64,000 nt of DNA. Source: Rs1 sp029027825. Its GTDB lineage: Bacteria; Pseudomonadota; Gammaproteobacteria; Pseudomonadales; Balneatricaceae. The DNA lies in contig CP093399.1 in assembly GCA_029027825.1 (NCBI GenBank), positions 3,658,001 through 3,722,000 of the forward strand, given 5' to 3'. Positions 8,932 to 21,592 of this stretch are shown one piece after another. Each line of letters begins with the position of its first letter. Within the stretch, counting starts at the first letter, position 1. The notes beneath the pieces are model-generated. The model saw only the letters and a list, made by a program, of their open reading frames with translations. It had not been told where the DNA came from and ran no database searches. The position numbers and the translations under genes are program-made.

Positions 8932-9945
8932 TCAGGTAGGAAATAATTTTTCGCTGAAATTAATCCCTTTAATCCATTTGATACATAATTTTTTAGCGTG
9001 TTTTCGAAACGCTTCGCAGCGCCCCATCGCACGGCTAAACTGATGTACACCTTTTGGCTGCATTGTCTTAAGCCACTGCTTACCATCAATTCCTAAACGC
9101 ATTAATATCGGGGGAATACGGTCATCAATTGCACCGCGTTTACCTGCCCTGACCGCTCGGCCACTCCAATCAACTAGCTCTAAATACTCGTGATAATGAA
9201 AGGGGATTTGATCAGTGAGCTGATGACCTTCTGACACAAATTCTTTCAGTAATAATTTTGACTGGGACTTTCCTGCGCCCTTAGCATTCACGCTCTCTGC
9301 TATTGGTTGATCATCTTCAATTCTTTGTTTTATAGAAGTAAAATCCGAATTTTCCGGGGTCTCTGCCATCTGAGCGCGGATGGGGTTTAACTCAACATAA
9401 GTCATACAAGTGAGCAGTGCTTGTTCATCTAACAATGCTTGGCTCTTGAACCTACCTTCCCAAAAATGGCCTGTGCAGTTGTCTTCTAGGTTTGCTCTGC
9501 GGGCTATCGACTCATTTAAGCTCTTCATAAACCAGCTGATATCTTCTAGTCGCTGCCGCCATATTGCAACGATTTCAGCAATAAGATCATACTGCGCACT
9601 GGACATTTTCTCGCCATTGACGAAGCGCTGAATTATATCTGGGCCGACATAGATAGTTCGCCAACGCTCTATTACTTCTAAGTCTGTCAGACTATCTACT
9701 TGGCATTTATTAATATATAGAACAATATGATAGTGGTTTGACATAATGGCGTAGGCGCAAACATCGATACAAAATACGGTATCAATTTCAGCCAGACGAT
9801 CTAGCATCCACTGGCGTCGATGCTCAAAATCTTGTTGAGTGGCTTGATCAAAGCCGCAGAGAAAAGCTCTTCTCACCACTCTAGAGATACAGTGGTAATA
9901 AGGGGTATCTTGACAGCAGATCTGCTGCGCTCGGGCACGAGTCAT
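8932..9945 (-). CDS. REP-associated tyrosine transposase (RAYT), Y1/HUH family
   Basis: 337-residue single-strand DNA transposase related to IS200/IS605 TnpA. The HUH metal motif is at residues 71-73 (MSNHYHIVLYI). The family signature GHFWEGRFKSQALLDEQAL is followed by TYVELNPIRAQM. RAYTs act on REP hairpins rather than on classic IS ends. A strong GGGAGG site lies 5 bases before the ATG. The gene appears intact, and its first 110 codons are repeated upstream in a perfect tandem duplication. The conserved N-terminal MTRARAQQ start is retained. The sequences it acts on here may be the short hairpins at 10899-11197 or the structured sites at 6.5-6.9 kb. Confidence 0.88.
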   Translation of the reverse strand: MTRARAQQICCQDTPYYHCISRVVRRAFLCGFDQATQQDFEHRRQWMLDRLAEIDTVFCIDVCAYAIMSNHYHIVLYINKCQVDSLTDLEVIERWRTIYVGPDIIQRFVNGEKMSSAQYDLIAEIVAIWRQRLEDISWFMKSLNESIARRANLEDNCTGHFWEGRFKSQALLDEQALLTCMTYVELNPIRAQMAETPENSDFTSIKQRIEDDQPIAESVNAKGAGKSQSKLLLKEFVSEGHQLTDQIPFHYHEYLELVDWSGRAVRAGKRGAIDDRIPPILMRLGIDGKQWLKTMQPKGVHQFSRAMGRCEAFRKHAKKLCIKWIKGINFSEKLFPT

Positions 9946-10493
9946 AGAACCTCCCGTTCAGAGAAATTATTCCCTAAATTGAATTATCAATGCATTAAAC
10001 CCTACTCTTTTTTGTGTTCATATTCAATTAATCTGTGACTGTCCTTTATTATTCCATTGACGAAGCGCTGAATTATATCTGGGCCGACATAGATAGTTCG
10101 CCAACGCTCTATTACTTCTAAGTCTGTCAGACTATCTACTTGGCATTTATTAATATATAGAACAATATGATAGTGGTTTGACATAATGGCGTAGGCGCAA
10201 ACATCGATACAAAATACGGTATCAATTTCAGCCAGACGATCTAGCATCCACTGGCGTCGATGCTCAAAATCTTGTTGAGTGGCTTGATCAAAGCCGCAGA
10301 GAAAAGCTCTTCTCACCACTCTAGAGATACAGTGGTAATAAGGGGTATCTTGACAGCAGATCTGCTGCGCTCGGGCACGAGTCATAGAACCTCCCGTTCA
10401 GAGAAATTATTCCCTAAATTGAATTATCAATGCATTAAACCCTACTCTTTTTTGTGTTCATATTCAATTAATCTGTGACTGTCCTTTATTATT
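9614..10493. repeat. Perfect 440-bp tandem duplication of the RAYT 5' end
   Basis: 9614-10053 and 10054-10493 appear identical base for base (offset 440). The unit covers codons 1 to about 110 of the RAYT gene plus 108 bp of its leader. The junction ATTATTC/CATTGACG has only one or two bases of microhomology. Identity implies a very recent event or an assembly artefact. Confidence 0.9.
10054..10385 (-). pseudogene. Duplicated 5' fragment of the RAYT gene
   Basis: Encodes the first 110 residues of the RAYT, including the HUH motif, then runs out of homology at the duplication junction and into a 17-residue tail with a stop at 10002. It lacks the rest of the transposase fold. Its ribosome-binding site and start are the same as in the full gene. 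Confidence 0.85.
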
Positions 10494-10892
10494 CTCTTTA
10501 TTATTCTTTCTTTATTATTCTTATTATTACTAGCTAATCCCCCTTTTATTGCCGCCGCCACTATTGACTGAATTGCCGAAGCGGAGCGACAGGACGTCGC
10601 GCAGAGTGAGTGAGACAGGGATGTCTCTACGAACGGCCTGCAATTGAGGCGATGGTGGTGGAGTCTGTCGGCAATATTAGGGTGAGCTTTTGCTTTGCTT
10701 ACTTTCATTTTGCTCATCAAAAGAAAGTCAGTCGCCACCGGCGAAATTCTTGTAGGAATTTGACCTTAGAGATTAAAAAAGAAATCAGTTAAAGGGTTTG
10801 ATTTTGACCTTTGATAATGGAATGGAATGGAACACGATTGTCAAAACTTCAAACATTCAGGGTTTTCAAAACAGCTCTTGCAGAGCCTTTTC

Positions 10893-11070
10893 AAAGATAG
10901 CGCAAGCGCATAAAGAATATAAGTAGAGTACTAGAATAGTACTGAGCGGAATTGAAGTTTTTTAAGAAACAGCGCAAGCGCATGAAAGAAAAAAGAACAA
11001 AGAAAAATCAGAGTACTAGAATAGTATGAAGCGTAATTGAACTGTTTTTAAGAGGCAGCCGCAAGCGGCA
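10893..11070. repeat. Tandem stem-loop units, about 72-86 bp each
   Basis: The core AGCGCAAGCGCAT occurs at 10899 and 10971, with a GCCGCAAGCGGC variant at 11058. Between the cores lie two copies of AGAGTACTAGAATAGTA, each followed by an AATTGAA then TTTTTTAAG or GTTTTTAAG block. Each core is a small palindrome with an AA loop. The same core ends the host side of the ISAs1 junction at 7934-7945. Confidence 0.65.
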
Positions 11071-11211
11071 CTTTTTATGCGATGACCTACAATGGGTTGA
11101 AAACACGTTTTCAATCGCTGTGCGATGCCTGCGGCTCCCAATCCCCGTACCTGTGGTACAGGGGCTTTCACATGGGGTAAGGAGCGGCAAAGCCGCTGCT
11201 TTCTGTTCTGA

Positions 11212-11240
11212 TCTCCCCATGGGAGATTAGGACATCGCCA
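11212..11240 (+). other. Fragment resembling the 5S rRNA 3' end, opposite strand
   Basis: TCTCCCCATGGGAGATTAGG followed by ACATCGCCA matches the last 28-29 bases of the local 5S sense strand with three mismatches, but reads on the plus strand, facing the real 5S gene. The bases after it (GTTAAGACGAAAAAAAACCCC) also resemble those after the true 5S (TTTAATACGAAAAAAGCCCC). The 5' three quarters of 5S are absent. Confidence 0.55.
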
Positions 11241-11263
11241 CTGAAAGCGTTAAGACGAAAAAA

Positions 11264-11290
11264 AACCCCAAACACAACGTGCTTGGGGCT
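11264..11290 (-). terminator. rRNA operon terminator
   Basis: On the minus strand AAGCCCCAAGC pairs with GTTTGGGGTT, followed by TTTTTTCG. It lies 15 bases after the 5S gene. A-runs flank it on the other side too, so it can probably work in both directions. Confidence 0.85.
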
Positions 11291-11305
11291 TTTTTCGTAT
11301 TAAAG

Positions 11306-11421
11306 CTTGGCGATGACCTACTCTCACATGGGGAGACCCCACACTACCATCGGCGCTAAATCGTTTCACTTCTGAGTTCGGTATGGGATCAGGTGGTTCC
11401 AATTCGCTATGGTCGCCAAAC
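11306..11421 (-). rRNA. rrf: 5S ribosomal RNA
   Basis: About 116 nt, recognised from the conserved blocks CTACTCTCACATGGGGAGAC and CATCGGCGCTAAATCGTTTC, and TTCACTTCTGAGTTCGGTATGG-type text on the plus strand. The ends GTTTGGCGACC and GTCATCGCCAAGC pair as helix I. Last gene of the operon. Confidence 0.95.
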
Positions 11422-11643
11422 ATAAACTGTTATCTCTAAAGACTTTCTCGTTATTGCTCTTATTCAATAACCTGTCTCTAAAGATCAATCTGGATTTGAT
11501 GTCGCTTTCTTCTCTTCAAGAAGTTTGCGCTTACTCTAAGGTAAAAGTCTATACAATTTTGTAGTTTTATCAACATGTTAATGTGATTTTATCTTGATCT
11601 TTCGTTACGTTATCAGTCTCTTCCAAACGCCTTTGGCGTTATA

Positions 11644-14543
<2,900 letters not shown>

Positions 14544-15016
14544 ATATAACCCGAAGGTGTCTATGTTTAGCTGTTTTTGTCTACTTTTATAAAAAAGTAG
14601 TAACAACTGACAAGAAACTGATTGTTGTAACGATAAAATCACCGATTGATAATGCGGGTAGCACTACCAATCTATTTGGCATGTATGATTAAACTACTAA
14701 GATGATATGACCAGTGATAGTCACATCATCCAAATTTTTAGTTTACGATCTGGTTGAACGGGTATTCGACATCCGTTCATCGTAAACAAAGGGTCTCTCA
14801 TAGTTAATAAGTACAAGTACTTACTAAAGATAAAAAAACCTTTAGACTTTTTTTCATCAAATCCACATTGTTAAAGAGCGTTTAAAGCAAGAAGCTTTAA
14901 CCGATAAACAACCGTTAAGTTGCCTATGAGTTAAGACTTACAGTCTTATGCGTTGCTCTCTTTATAATTTAAGTCAGATAATTCGTGTGAACGCTTGCCA
15001 ATATAGGCTAATCGTT
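14544..15016 (-). other. 16S-23S spacer without tRNA genes
   Basis: About 470 bp. I find no tRNA: no TTCGA-type T-loop with a matching acceptor stem. A boxA-like antitermination element is visible on the minus strand (CGCTCTTTAACAATGTGG, about 14863-14882). Bases 14973-14997 (GTCAGATAATTCGTGTGAAC...) are complementary to 16802-16826 in the leader, forming the 16S processing stem. Confidence 0.75.
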
Positions 15017-16558
<1,542 letters not shown>

Positions 16559-16939
16559 TTTAAGAATTTTTTGTTTCTACCCGAAGGCAAAAACGGCTCA
16601 AGATTTGCTAACTTTGTTCTTTCTATTGTGATTAATCAATTAACCTTGCGGCCAATTTATCAATCTCGTAAAACGTATGTTTTTCTTTCAATGAATTCAC
16701 TTGGTTTGCTTGTCTTGAAGTTTTCTAAACTAACGTTGCAAAGAACGAATTCTCTACTAAGTTGCCTAGATTGCTTTAAAAGCTTTTGTAGCTTCTATCG
16801 ACAAGCGCCCACACGAATTATCTGACCAAATTTTTAAAGAGCGTCTTCGTCTCGTGAAGAGAAGAAGTTCTTAAACGTTTGAGTCAAGCTAGATGCTTGC
16901 TGAGCGGCTTGTTTGCTGCTCCGTTTAAGTGAGGTGCGT
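16559..16939 (-). other. rRNA leader with boxA and processing stem
   Basis: Between the proximal promoter and 16S. On the minus strand GCTCTTTAAAAATTTGG (about 16826-16843) is a boxA-like antiterminator. CAAGCG plus CACACGAATTATCTGAC (16802-16826) pair with 14973-14997 to make the RNase III stem around 16S. No gene lies here. Confidence 0.65.
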
Positions 16940-16967
16940 ATTATATATTAGCATCTCGGTAAGTCAA
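16940..16967 (-). promoter_or_regulatory. rRNA promoter, proximal
   Basis: Minus strand: TTGACT (16967-16962), 16-bp spacer, TATAAT (16945-16940), then ACGCACC. Almost perfect sigma-70 boxes. About 380 bp upstream of 16S. Confidence 0.85.
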
Positions 16968-17135
16968 TCATTTTTTTATTTGTTTTTTGAATTTAGTGTT
17001 TGAAGCTAAACCGCAATAATCAATGTTTGAACTTTTCGCTAACGAGGCTTTTTTTGATTTAAAACAATGAGTTATCATGATTCTAAATCGACCTTGTCGC
17101 TGTCGTTTCAAGGACTCCCTGAAGCGAGGAGGCGA

Positions 17136-17163
17136 ATTATATACATCCTAGCGAGGGCGTCAA
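17136..17163 (-). promoter_or_regulatory. rRNA promoter, distal
   Basis: Minus strand: TTGACG (17163-17158), 16-bp spacer, TATAAT (17141-17136), then the GC-rich TCGCCTCCTCGC, typical of a stringently controlled rRNA promoter. AT-rich DNA lies upstream of it. Confidence 0.85.
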
Positions 17164-17256
17164 CTGTTTATTTGAATTTTACTAATTTTTCTTAGACACG
17201 ACTGTTTAAGCGCTCAATCGCATACAAAACACCCTGCGAGTAACCGGGTAATACAT

Positions 17257-17281
17257 TTAGGCCTTAAGTTTTAAGGCCTAA
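17257..17281. terminator. Perfect 11-bp hairpin after the OmpA-like gene
   Basis: TTAGGCCTTAA (17257-17267), loop GTT, TTAAGGCCTAA (17271-17281). It lies 17 bases after the stop of the minus-strand gene and insulates it from the rRNA promoters. The T-run is weak. Confidence 0.65.
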
Positions 17282-17297
17282 CGATAATTACCTGTTA

Positions 17298-17957
17298 CTA
17301 GCCGCCAACACCTTGCACTAATAATTCTACTCTGCGGTTTCTAGCGCGACCAGTACTCGTAGCATTGGTGTCTCTTGGCTGTAACTCTCCATATCCTGCT
17401 GTATTCAAGCGGGTACTATTGACGCCTCCACCTGACAGATAGCGCTTAACCGCTTCAGCTCGACGCTCTGATAGTCGCTGGTTATAACTTTCACTACCTT
17501 TAGAGTCGGTATGCCCAACCACGGTAATTTTGGAACTGCTGTAATGAGACAGTACTTTATTGACTTTATCTAACGATGAATAAAAGGAGGTCTTTACTTT
17601 AGCTGAATTAAAATCAAAGGAAACATCATCATTTAAGATCAACTTTAATGTATCTTCTTTTATCCTTTCTATTTCAATTGCGTTGCGACGCCTTTCATCT
17701 TCTAGCTGAGCACGCCTGGCCGCTTCTTGACGATCCATATAATTACCGACCGCACCACCAGCTGCTGCACCTGCTAGCGCACCAATAATAATGCCTTTAT
17801 CACGATTGCCATCATTGTCCATCTGACTACCTAAAATGGCGCCGACTATCGCTCCCCCTATAGCACCATAAGTGGCATTACCATTCTCGGTTTGGGTCGT
17901 AGAACAACCTGATAACACAATAACAGGTAATAATATCGTCGCTAATTTATTATTCAT
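17298..17957 (-). CDS. OmpA-family lipoprotein with glycine-zipper segment
   Basis: 219 residues. The lipobox LSGC puts the lipidated cysteine at residue 18, so the protein is anchored in a membrane, most likely the outer one. Residues 28-75 are glycine/alanine zippers (GAIGGAIVGAILGSQ, GALAGAAAGGAVGNYMD). A short charged helix follows (about 76-100). Residues 105-215 form an OmpA peptidoglycan-binding domain with VVGHTDSKGSESYNQRLSER, NTAGYGE and the final GRARNRRVEL motif. This is the YiaD-like layout. An AAAGGA site precedes the ATG, and a decayed mobile element lies directly upstream. Confidence 0.92.
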   Translation of the reverse strand: MNNKLATILLPVIVLSGCSTTQTENGNATYGAIGGAIVGAILGSQMDNDGNRDKGIIIGALAGAAAGGAVGNYMDRQEAARRAQLEDERRRNAIEIERIKEDTLKLILNDDVSFDFNSAKVKTSFYSSLDKVNKVLSHYSSSKITVVGHTDSKGSESYNQRLSERRAEAVKRYLSGGGVNSTRLNTAGYGELQPRDTNATSTGRARNRRVELLVQGVGG

Positions 17958-18355
17958 AATGAATTCCTTTTACCTTCACTAGATTATTTACCTGAAGCAG
18001 TAACTCCCGTGCGGAGCATAGAGCAACCTTTTGACTCATTCTGAAGCCACGGATTCAAGTTTTAGATTGGATGTTGAGATTGATTCTATAACACTACCCT
18101 TGCTGGAATCTATCAAGCGAGCATATTAATAGCAGAATCACCCGACTTCAATCAAAGTTCTCCGGCAATTCGTTTAAGTTTCAATTCTATTGTCTATAAA
18201 TGCAGACAAAGCTCTAGCCTCTTCTATACGCAGTCGCTAGAATACAGTTTATATTTATTTGCGCCGCCCTACAGTCTTACTTGTATAACCGAAATTTTAT
18301 GTGAGTGTCAGGGCGTTATTTTATTACTTATTCCCCCTCTGTTAAGGAGTGTTAT
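17958..18355. other. Divergent intergenic region between the lipoprotein and fabY
   Basis: Holds a decayed MITE remnant (17991-18059) and otherwise AT-rich text. A plus-strand open frame upstream of the fabY start (18305-18355) is probably not translated. I do not see a clear promoter pair. Confidence 0.5.
17991..18059. mobile_element. Decayed MITE remnant, IS1380-type ends
   Basis: Begins CCTGAAGCAGTAAC and ends GAAGCCACGGATTCAAG, both close to the ends of the 160-bp elements. Only 69 bp remain. The flanks ATTTA and TTTTA would be a 5-bp target repeat with one change. Confidence 0.5.
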
Positions 18356-20275
18356 TTGTCACATCTACCCGTTATCGTTGGATTTGGTGGTATTAATCCA
18401 GCTGGAAGAAGCTCCTTTCATCATAGCTATCGCCGCTTAATCATTGACAAACTAACCCCATCAGAACGCGCCGCTACTTTACTGTCGCTTGCTACTATAA
18501 GCAATTTGGTCACCGTGTCAGAAGATCGAGAGCAATACCAGAGCGCCAGCGGTACATTTAACTCACTTGAGAGTTTAATTGACAGTATCGGTGAGCAAAT
18601 CCTTAGCAACTCTTTGATCCGAAAGATTGACGCTAGCCATTTTGATGTCGATGCGATTGTTTCTAATAAAGCCATTAACATAAAAAATGCTCAACCACTT
18701 TCATTTACCCTCACTAAACGCCAACTGCCGAACGTCATACCAGAAAACTGGAAGATTGAAGAACTAGCAGCTAATACCTTCCAAATTAGCGTGACTGGTG
18801 AACTGCCAATCATTTTGCCGGATACTAAGGAATCCGGGGTAAAAACAGCGGGACAACTACCAACTGGATTTGAGCCGGGCAAGCTCTACCAATCCAGAAA
18901 CCACCCTCGCAATTTGCAGATGACGATCTACGCCGCATCAGATGCCATTAAATCTTGCGGTATTGACTTTGATGTTATCGCCGACGCTGTTTCGCCGGAC
19001 GATATCGCTGTTTACGCGAGCAATTCCATTGGTCAACTTGACGATTTAGGTTTTGGGGGGCTCACTAAGTACCCCAGCATTGGCAAGCGCATTACCTCTA
19101 AGCAAATGCCTTTAGGCTATGCACAAATGCCCGCCGATTTTGTCAACGCCTACGTACTAGGTAATGTCGGCAGCACCGGCGGAGCTCTTGGTGCCTGCGC
19201 TACTTTTTTATATAACTTGCGCAATGCGGTCCAAGATATCAAAGAGGGCAGAAAAAAAGTGGTCTTAGTCGGGGGCAGTGACGCACCTATTACCCCTGAG
19301 ATAATTGAGGGTTTCCGCACCATGGGAGCGCTAGCAGAAGATAAAGATTTACTGGCTTTAAACAAGGTCGATAAACTAACCGATCAACACTACCGCAGTT
19401 CTTGCCGCCCTTTTGCCGAGAACTGTGGCTTTACCATTGGCGAGTCTAGCCAATTTGTACTTTTGATGAATGACGAGCTCGCACTCTCACTTGGCGCCCA
19501 AATACATGGCGCAGTACCCGATGTATTTGTAAACTCAGATGGTCACAATAAATCTATTTCAGCACCGGGGATCGGAAACTACCTAACACTCAGCAAATCT
19601 GCGGCTCTGATAAGCAGCATGCTAGGCAAGGAATCACTGCAGCAGCGCTCTTTTGTCCAGGCGCATGGCACCAGCACCCCACAAAACCGAGTGACTGAGT
19701 CTCATGTAATTAATCAAGTTGCGAAAGCATTTGGCATTGAGAAATGGCCTGTAGCAGCGGTAAAGTGTTATTTAGGCCACTCACAAGGCACAGCCGGTGG
19801 TGACCAACTGAGCAGTTCTTTAGGTACTAGGGTTTATGGCTATATCCCCGGTATTGCCACTAGTGACTCTTTTGCCAGTGATATTCATCAAAGTAACTTA
19901 CTGCTGTCTAAAGAACATATTAAAGTCGGCACAACAGGTATGGATTCGGTGATTTTGAATTCTAAGGGTTTCGGCGGCAACAATGCCAGCGCTCCTGTGT
20001 TAGCCCCGCATATTGTCCAAGAAATGCTGCAGCGTAAATACGGCTCTGAACGCCTTGGTGCATGGAAACAACGCAATCAACAAGTACTTGAACAAGCACA
20101 AGCATATGATCAAAGCGCGATGCATGGCGAGACCAGACCTAGCTATAAATTTAATCACAATGTACTTGGGGGCGATGATTTGCATATTACCGAGTCCTCT
20201 ATTCAAATCCCCGGCTATAAAAACGCTGTCGACATCAGTCAGCCAAACCCATTTAACGATTATTTTAAGGTATAA
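18356..20275 (+). CDS. fabY: Beta-ketoacyl-ACP synthase, FabY-like
   Basis: About 639 residues. It should condense acetyl-CoA with malonyl-ACP to start fatty-acid synthesis, as FabY does in Pseudomonas aeruginosa. The N-terminus LPVIVGFGGINPAGRSSFHH and the large size are typical of FabY. The thiolase fold carries the catalytic triad: Cys281 (GALGACATF), His437 (QAHGTSTPQN) and His475 (KCYLGHSQGTAGG). The TTG at 18356 is preferred because AAGGAG lies 6 bases upstream and the family begins here; the longer frame from 18305 would add 17 unlikely residues. The last 72 codons are repeated almost identically at 43554-43769. A lipoprotein gene follows after 24 bp. Confidence 0.88.
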   Translation: MSHLPVIVGFGGINPAGRSSFHHSYRRLIIDKLTPSERAATLLSLATISNLVTVSEDREQYQSASGTFNSLESLIDSIGEQILSNSLIRKIDASHFDVDAIVSNKAINIKNAQPLSFTLTKRQLPNVIPENWKIEELAANTFQISVTGELPIILPDTKESGVKTAGQLPTGFEPGKLYQSRNHPRNLQMTIYAASDAIKSCGIDFDVIADAVSPDDIAVYASNSIGQLDDLGFGGLTKYPSIGKRITSKQMPLGYAQMPADFVNAYVLGNVGSTGGALGACATFLYNLRNAVQDIKEGRKKVVLVGGSDAPITPEIIEGFRTMGALAEDKDLLALNKVDKLTDQHYRSSCRPFAENCGFTIGESSQFVLLMNDELALSLGAQIHGAVPDVFVNSDGHNKSISAPGIGNYLTLSKSAALISSMLGKESLQQRSFVQAHGTSTPQNRVTESHVINQVAKAFGIEKWPVAAVKCYLGHSQGTAGGDQLSSSLGTRVYGYIPGIATSDSFASDIHQSNLLLSKEHIKVGTTGMDSVILNSKGFGGNNASAPVLAPHIVQEMLQRKYGSERLGAWKQRNQQVLEQAQAYDQSAMHGETRPSYKFNHNVLGGDDLHITESSIQIPGYKNAVDISQPNPFNDYFKV

Positions 20276-20885
20276 CCTTCAATTTAGGAGTTTAGATCAA
20301 TGAATTCGATTTCCCATTTTGGCCTTCAGCATCTAAAGCTTGGCCATCTTCGTCTAGCGGGCACCATAGCTGCCAGCTTATTAGTCAGCGCTTGCAGTGG
20401 TGTTAACGTCAACCAACTCACAAAAGAGTTTGATTATTACTGGTTGGATGCTGGCACTGGTATGTACTGTAAAGCGTTTGCAGACCCCGATCTAAATAAA
20501 CATTGCAAAAGCATCGTGCCAACTAATTTCCACTCCCGCGAAGTGCAAGTGATTGAAAATATCTACCAGCAGCAAATCACCGGACCGAATAGAATTCTCA
20601 GTTTGATGAATATAATCACAAGTGGCGACAATTTGGACTACCAGCCTGTACAGCTAGCTAATAATATCTATCAGTTACCTATAAACCAGCAGACCGATAC
20701 TGTTTGGGAAGTTCTCATAAAAATCGATCGACTTACCCATTTGAAGAAATAATCAAGCCTAAAACTTGCCGTGTATTTGACTCAATCTGTTGCTCAATTT
20801 CTGTCGCTGACTCACTGCGCAACTCGAAAACCACTTCTGAAATTTGCTTTATGTTAGCAGGCTGATTATAAGCCTGCTGCATATT
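20060..20885. repeat. Long direct repeat, left copy
   Basis: 826 bp covering the fabY 3' end, the lipoprotein gene and the 3' end of the TatD gene. It matches 43554-44379 (offset 23,494) with two differences that I can find by eye (one in fabY, one Asn/Ser change in the lipoprotein). After 20885 the two copies drop abruptly to a diverged, mosaic match. Confidence 0.92.
20300..20752 (+). CDS. Small putative lipoprotein, left copy
   Basis: 150 residues, function unknown. A signal peptide with lipobox LVSAC puts the lipidated cysteine at residue 32. The mature part is short and polar, with two cysteines (MYCKAFA, NKHCKSI) that could pair. AGGAG precedes the ATG by 8 bases. It follows fabY by 24 bp and its end overlaps the convergent TatD gene by 20 bp. 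An almost identical copy lies at 43794-44246. Confidence 0.75.
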   Translation: MNSISHFGLQHLKLGHLRLAGTIAASLLVSACSGVNVNQLTKEFDYYWLDAGTGMYCKAFADPDLNKHCKSIVPTNFHSREVQVIENIYQQQITGPNRILSLMNIITSGDNLDYQPVQLANNIYQLPINQQTDTVWEVLIKIDRLTHLKK

Positions 20886-21524
20886 TGCAATGGCCATGTC
20901 TGGAGCATCTGTCTCCAGTACTATATCCGTTAGCGGCAACTGACTGACTAACGCTCTTAATTTCAAGGCTCTTGAATACGTGATTGCCCCGCCAAACCCA
21001 AGCTTGAAGCCAAATTCATCGGTATAGCGTTTCGCTTGCACAAAACTACCATTAAATGCGTGTACGATACCGCCCGCTTCAAATTTATACTTCTTTAACA
21101 CCCCCAGCACTTGATCATGTGCTTTACGCACATGCAGTAATTCGGGTAAGTTAATACTATTTGCCAGTGAAATTTGTGCATCAAACAGATCCAACAGCAC
21201 TTGTCTCGCAGGCGCATCCTTCTAAATAAAATAGTCGAGCCCTATATTGCCAATAGCACAAGGCTGATATTGGTGGATATATTGTTCGAGTATCTGCATG
21301 TGACCCCCTTGGTGCTGTACCGTAAAACAAGGATGCATCCCAAAGGCATGATGTATGGCAGGATATTGATTCGCGAGTGCTAACACTTTATCCAAATTAT
21401 TTACCGCGATACTGGGCACCACAAACTCCATGACATTAAGTGTATTTGCCGCGCTTAAGATACCGGCAAAATCATCACTAAACTGCGCAAAATCTAAATG
21501 GCAGTGACTGTCTATAAATGGCAT
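20733..21524 (-). pseudogene. TatD-family DNase/hydrolase, inactivated by one amber codon
   Basis: 264 codons in a single frame, the same length as the intact copy at 44227-45018, but with a TAG at 21222-21224 (after IGLDYFI). Everything else is in frame: the metal-binding start MPFIDSHCHLDF, GMHPCF, then LLHVRKAHDQV, GGIVHAFNGSF and VLETDAPDM after the stop. The 3' 150 bp are nearly identical to the right-hand copy; the rest is clearly diverged, with the N-terminal protein half less than about 50% identical. This is a chimera or xenolog rather than a simple recent duplicate. Confidence 0.88.
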
Positions 21525-21592
21525 ATATTTATTCCTAATATTAGTCGATCAGCTTTACCACCACTAATTGGGATTTGCTCAGGTTTCTATTA

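Larger units (their letters stand above)
10494..11263. other. Non-coding region rich in short hairpins
   Basis: No credible gene; open frames here are low-complexity. Contents: a GC-rich block (about 10560-10750) with GAAGCGGAGCGACAGGACGT and repeated TGAGTGAGACAGGG-like text; a tandem stem-loop repeat (10893-11070); perfect hairpins at 11097-11114, 11143-11164 and 11183-11197; and a fragment resembling the 5S rRNA 3' end (11212-11240). Confidence 0.6.

Noticed and set aside
10442..10738. 98-codon minus-strand frame beside the duplicated RAYT fragment
   Set aside because: Low-complexity ends and the same tail as the RAYT junction; no recognisable protein.
10893..11070. Possible CRISPR array
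   Set aside because: Only two to three imperfect units, with similar rather than unique spacers, and no cas genes.
14544..15016. tRNA genes in the 16S-23S spacer
   Set aside because: No T-loop or acceptor stem could be found on reading.
20733..21524. Two separate small genes in place of the left TatD
   Set aside because: Both halves are in one frame with only a TAG between them and together align to the full intact TatD.
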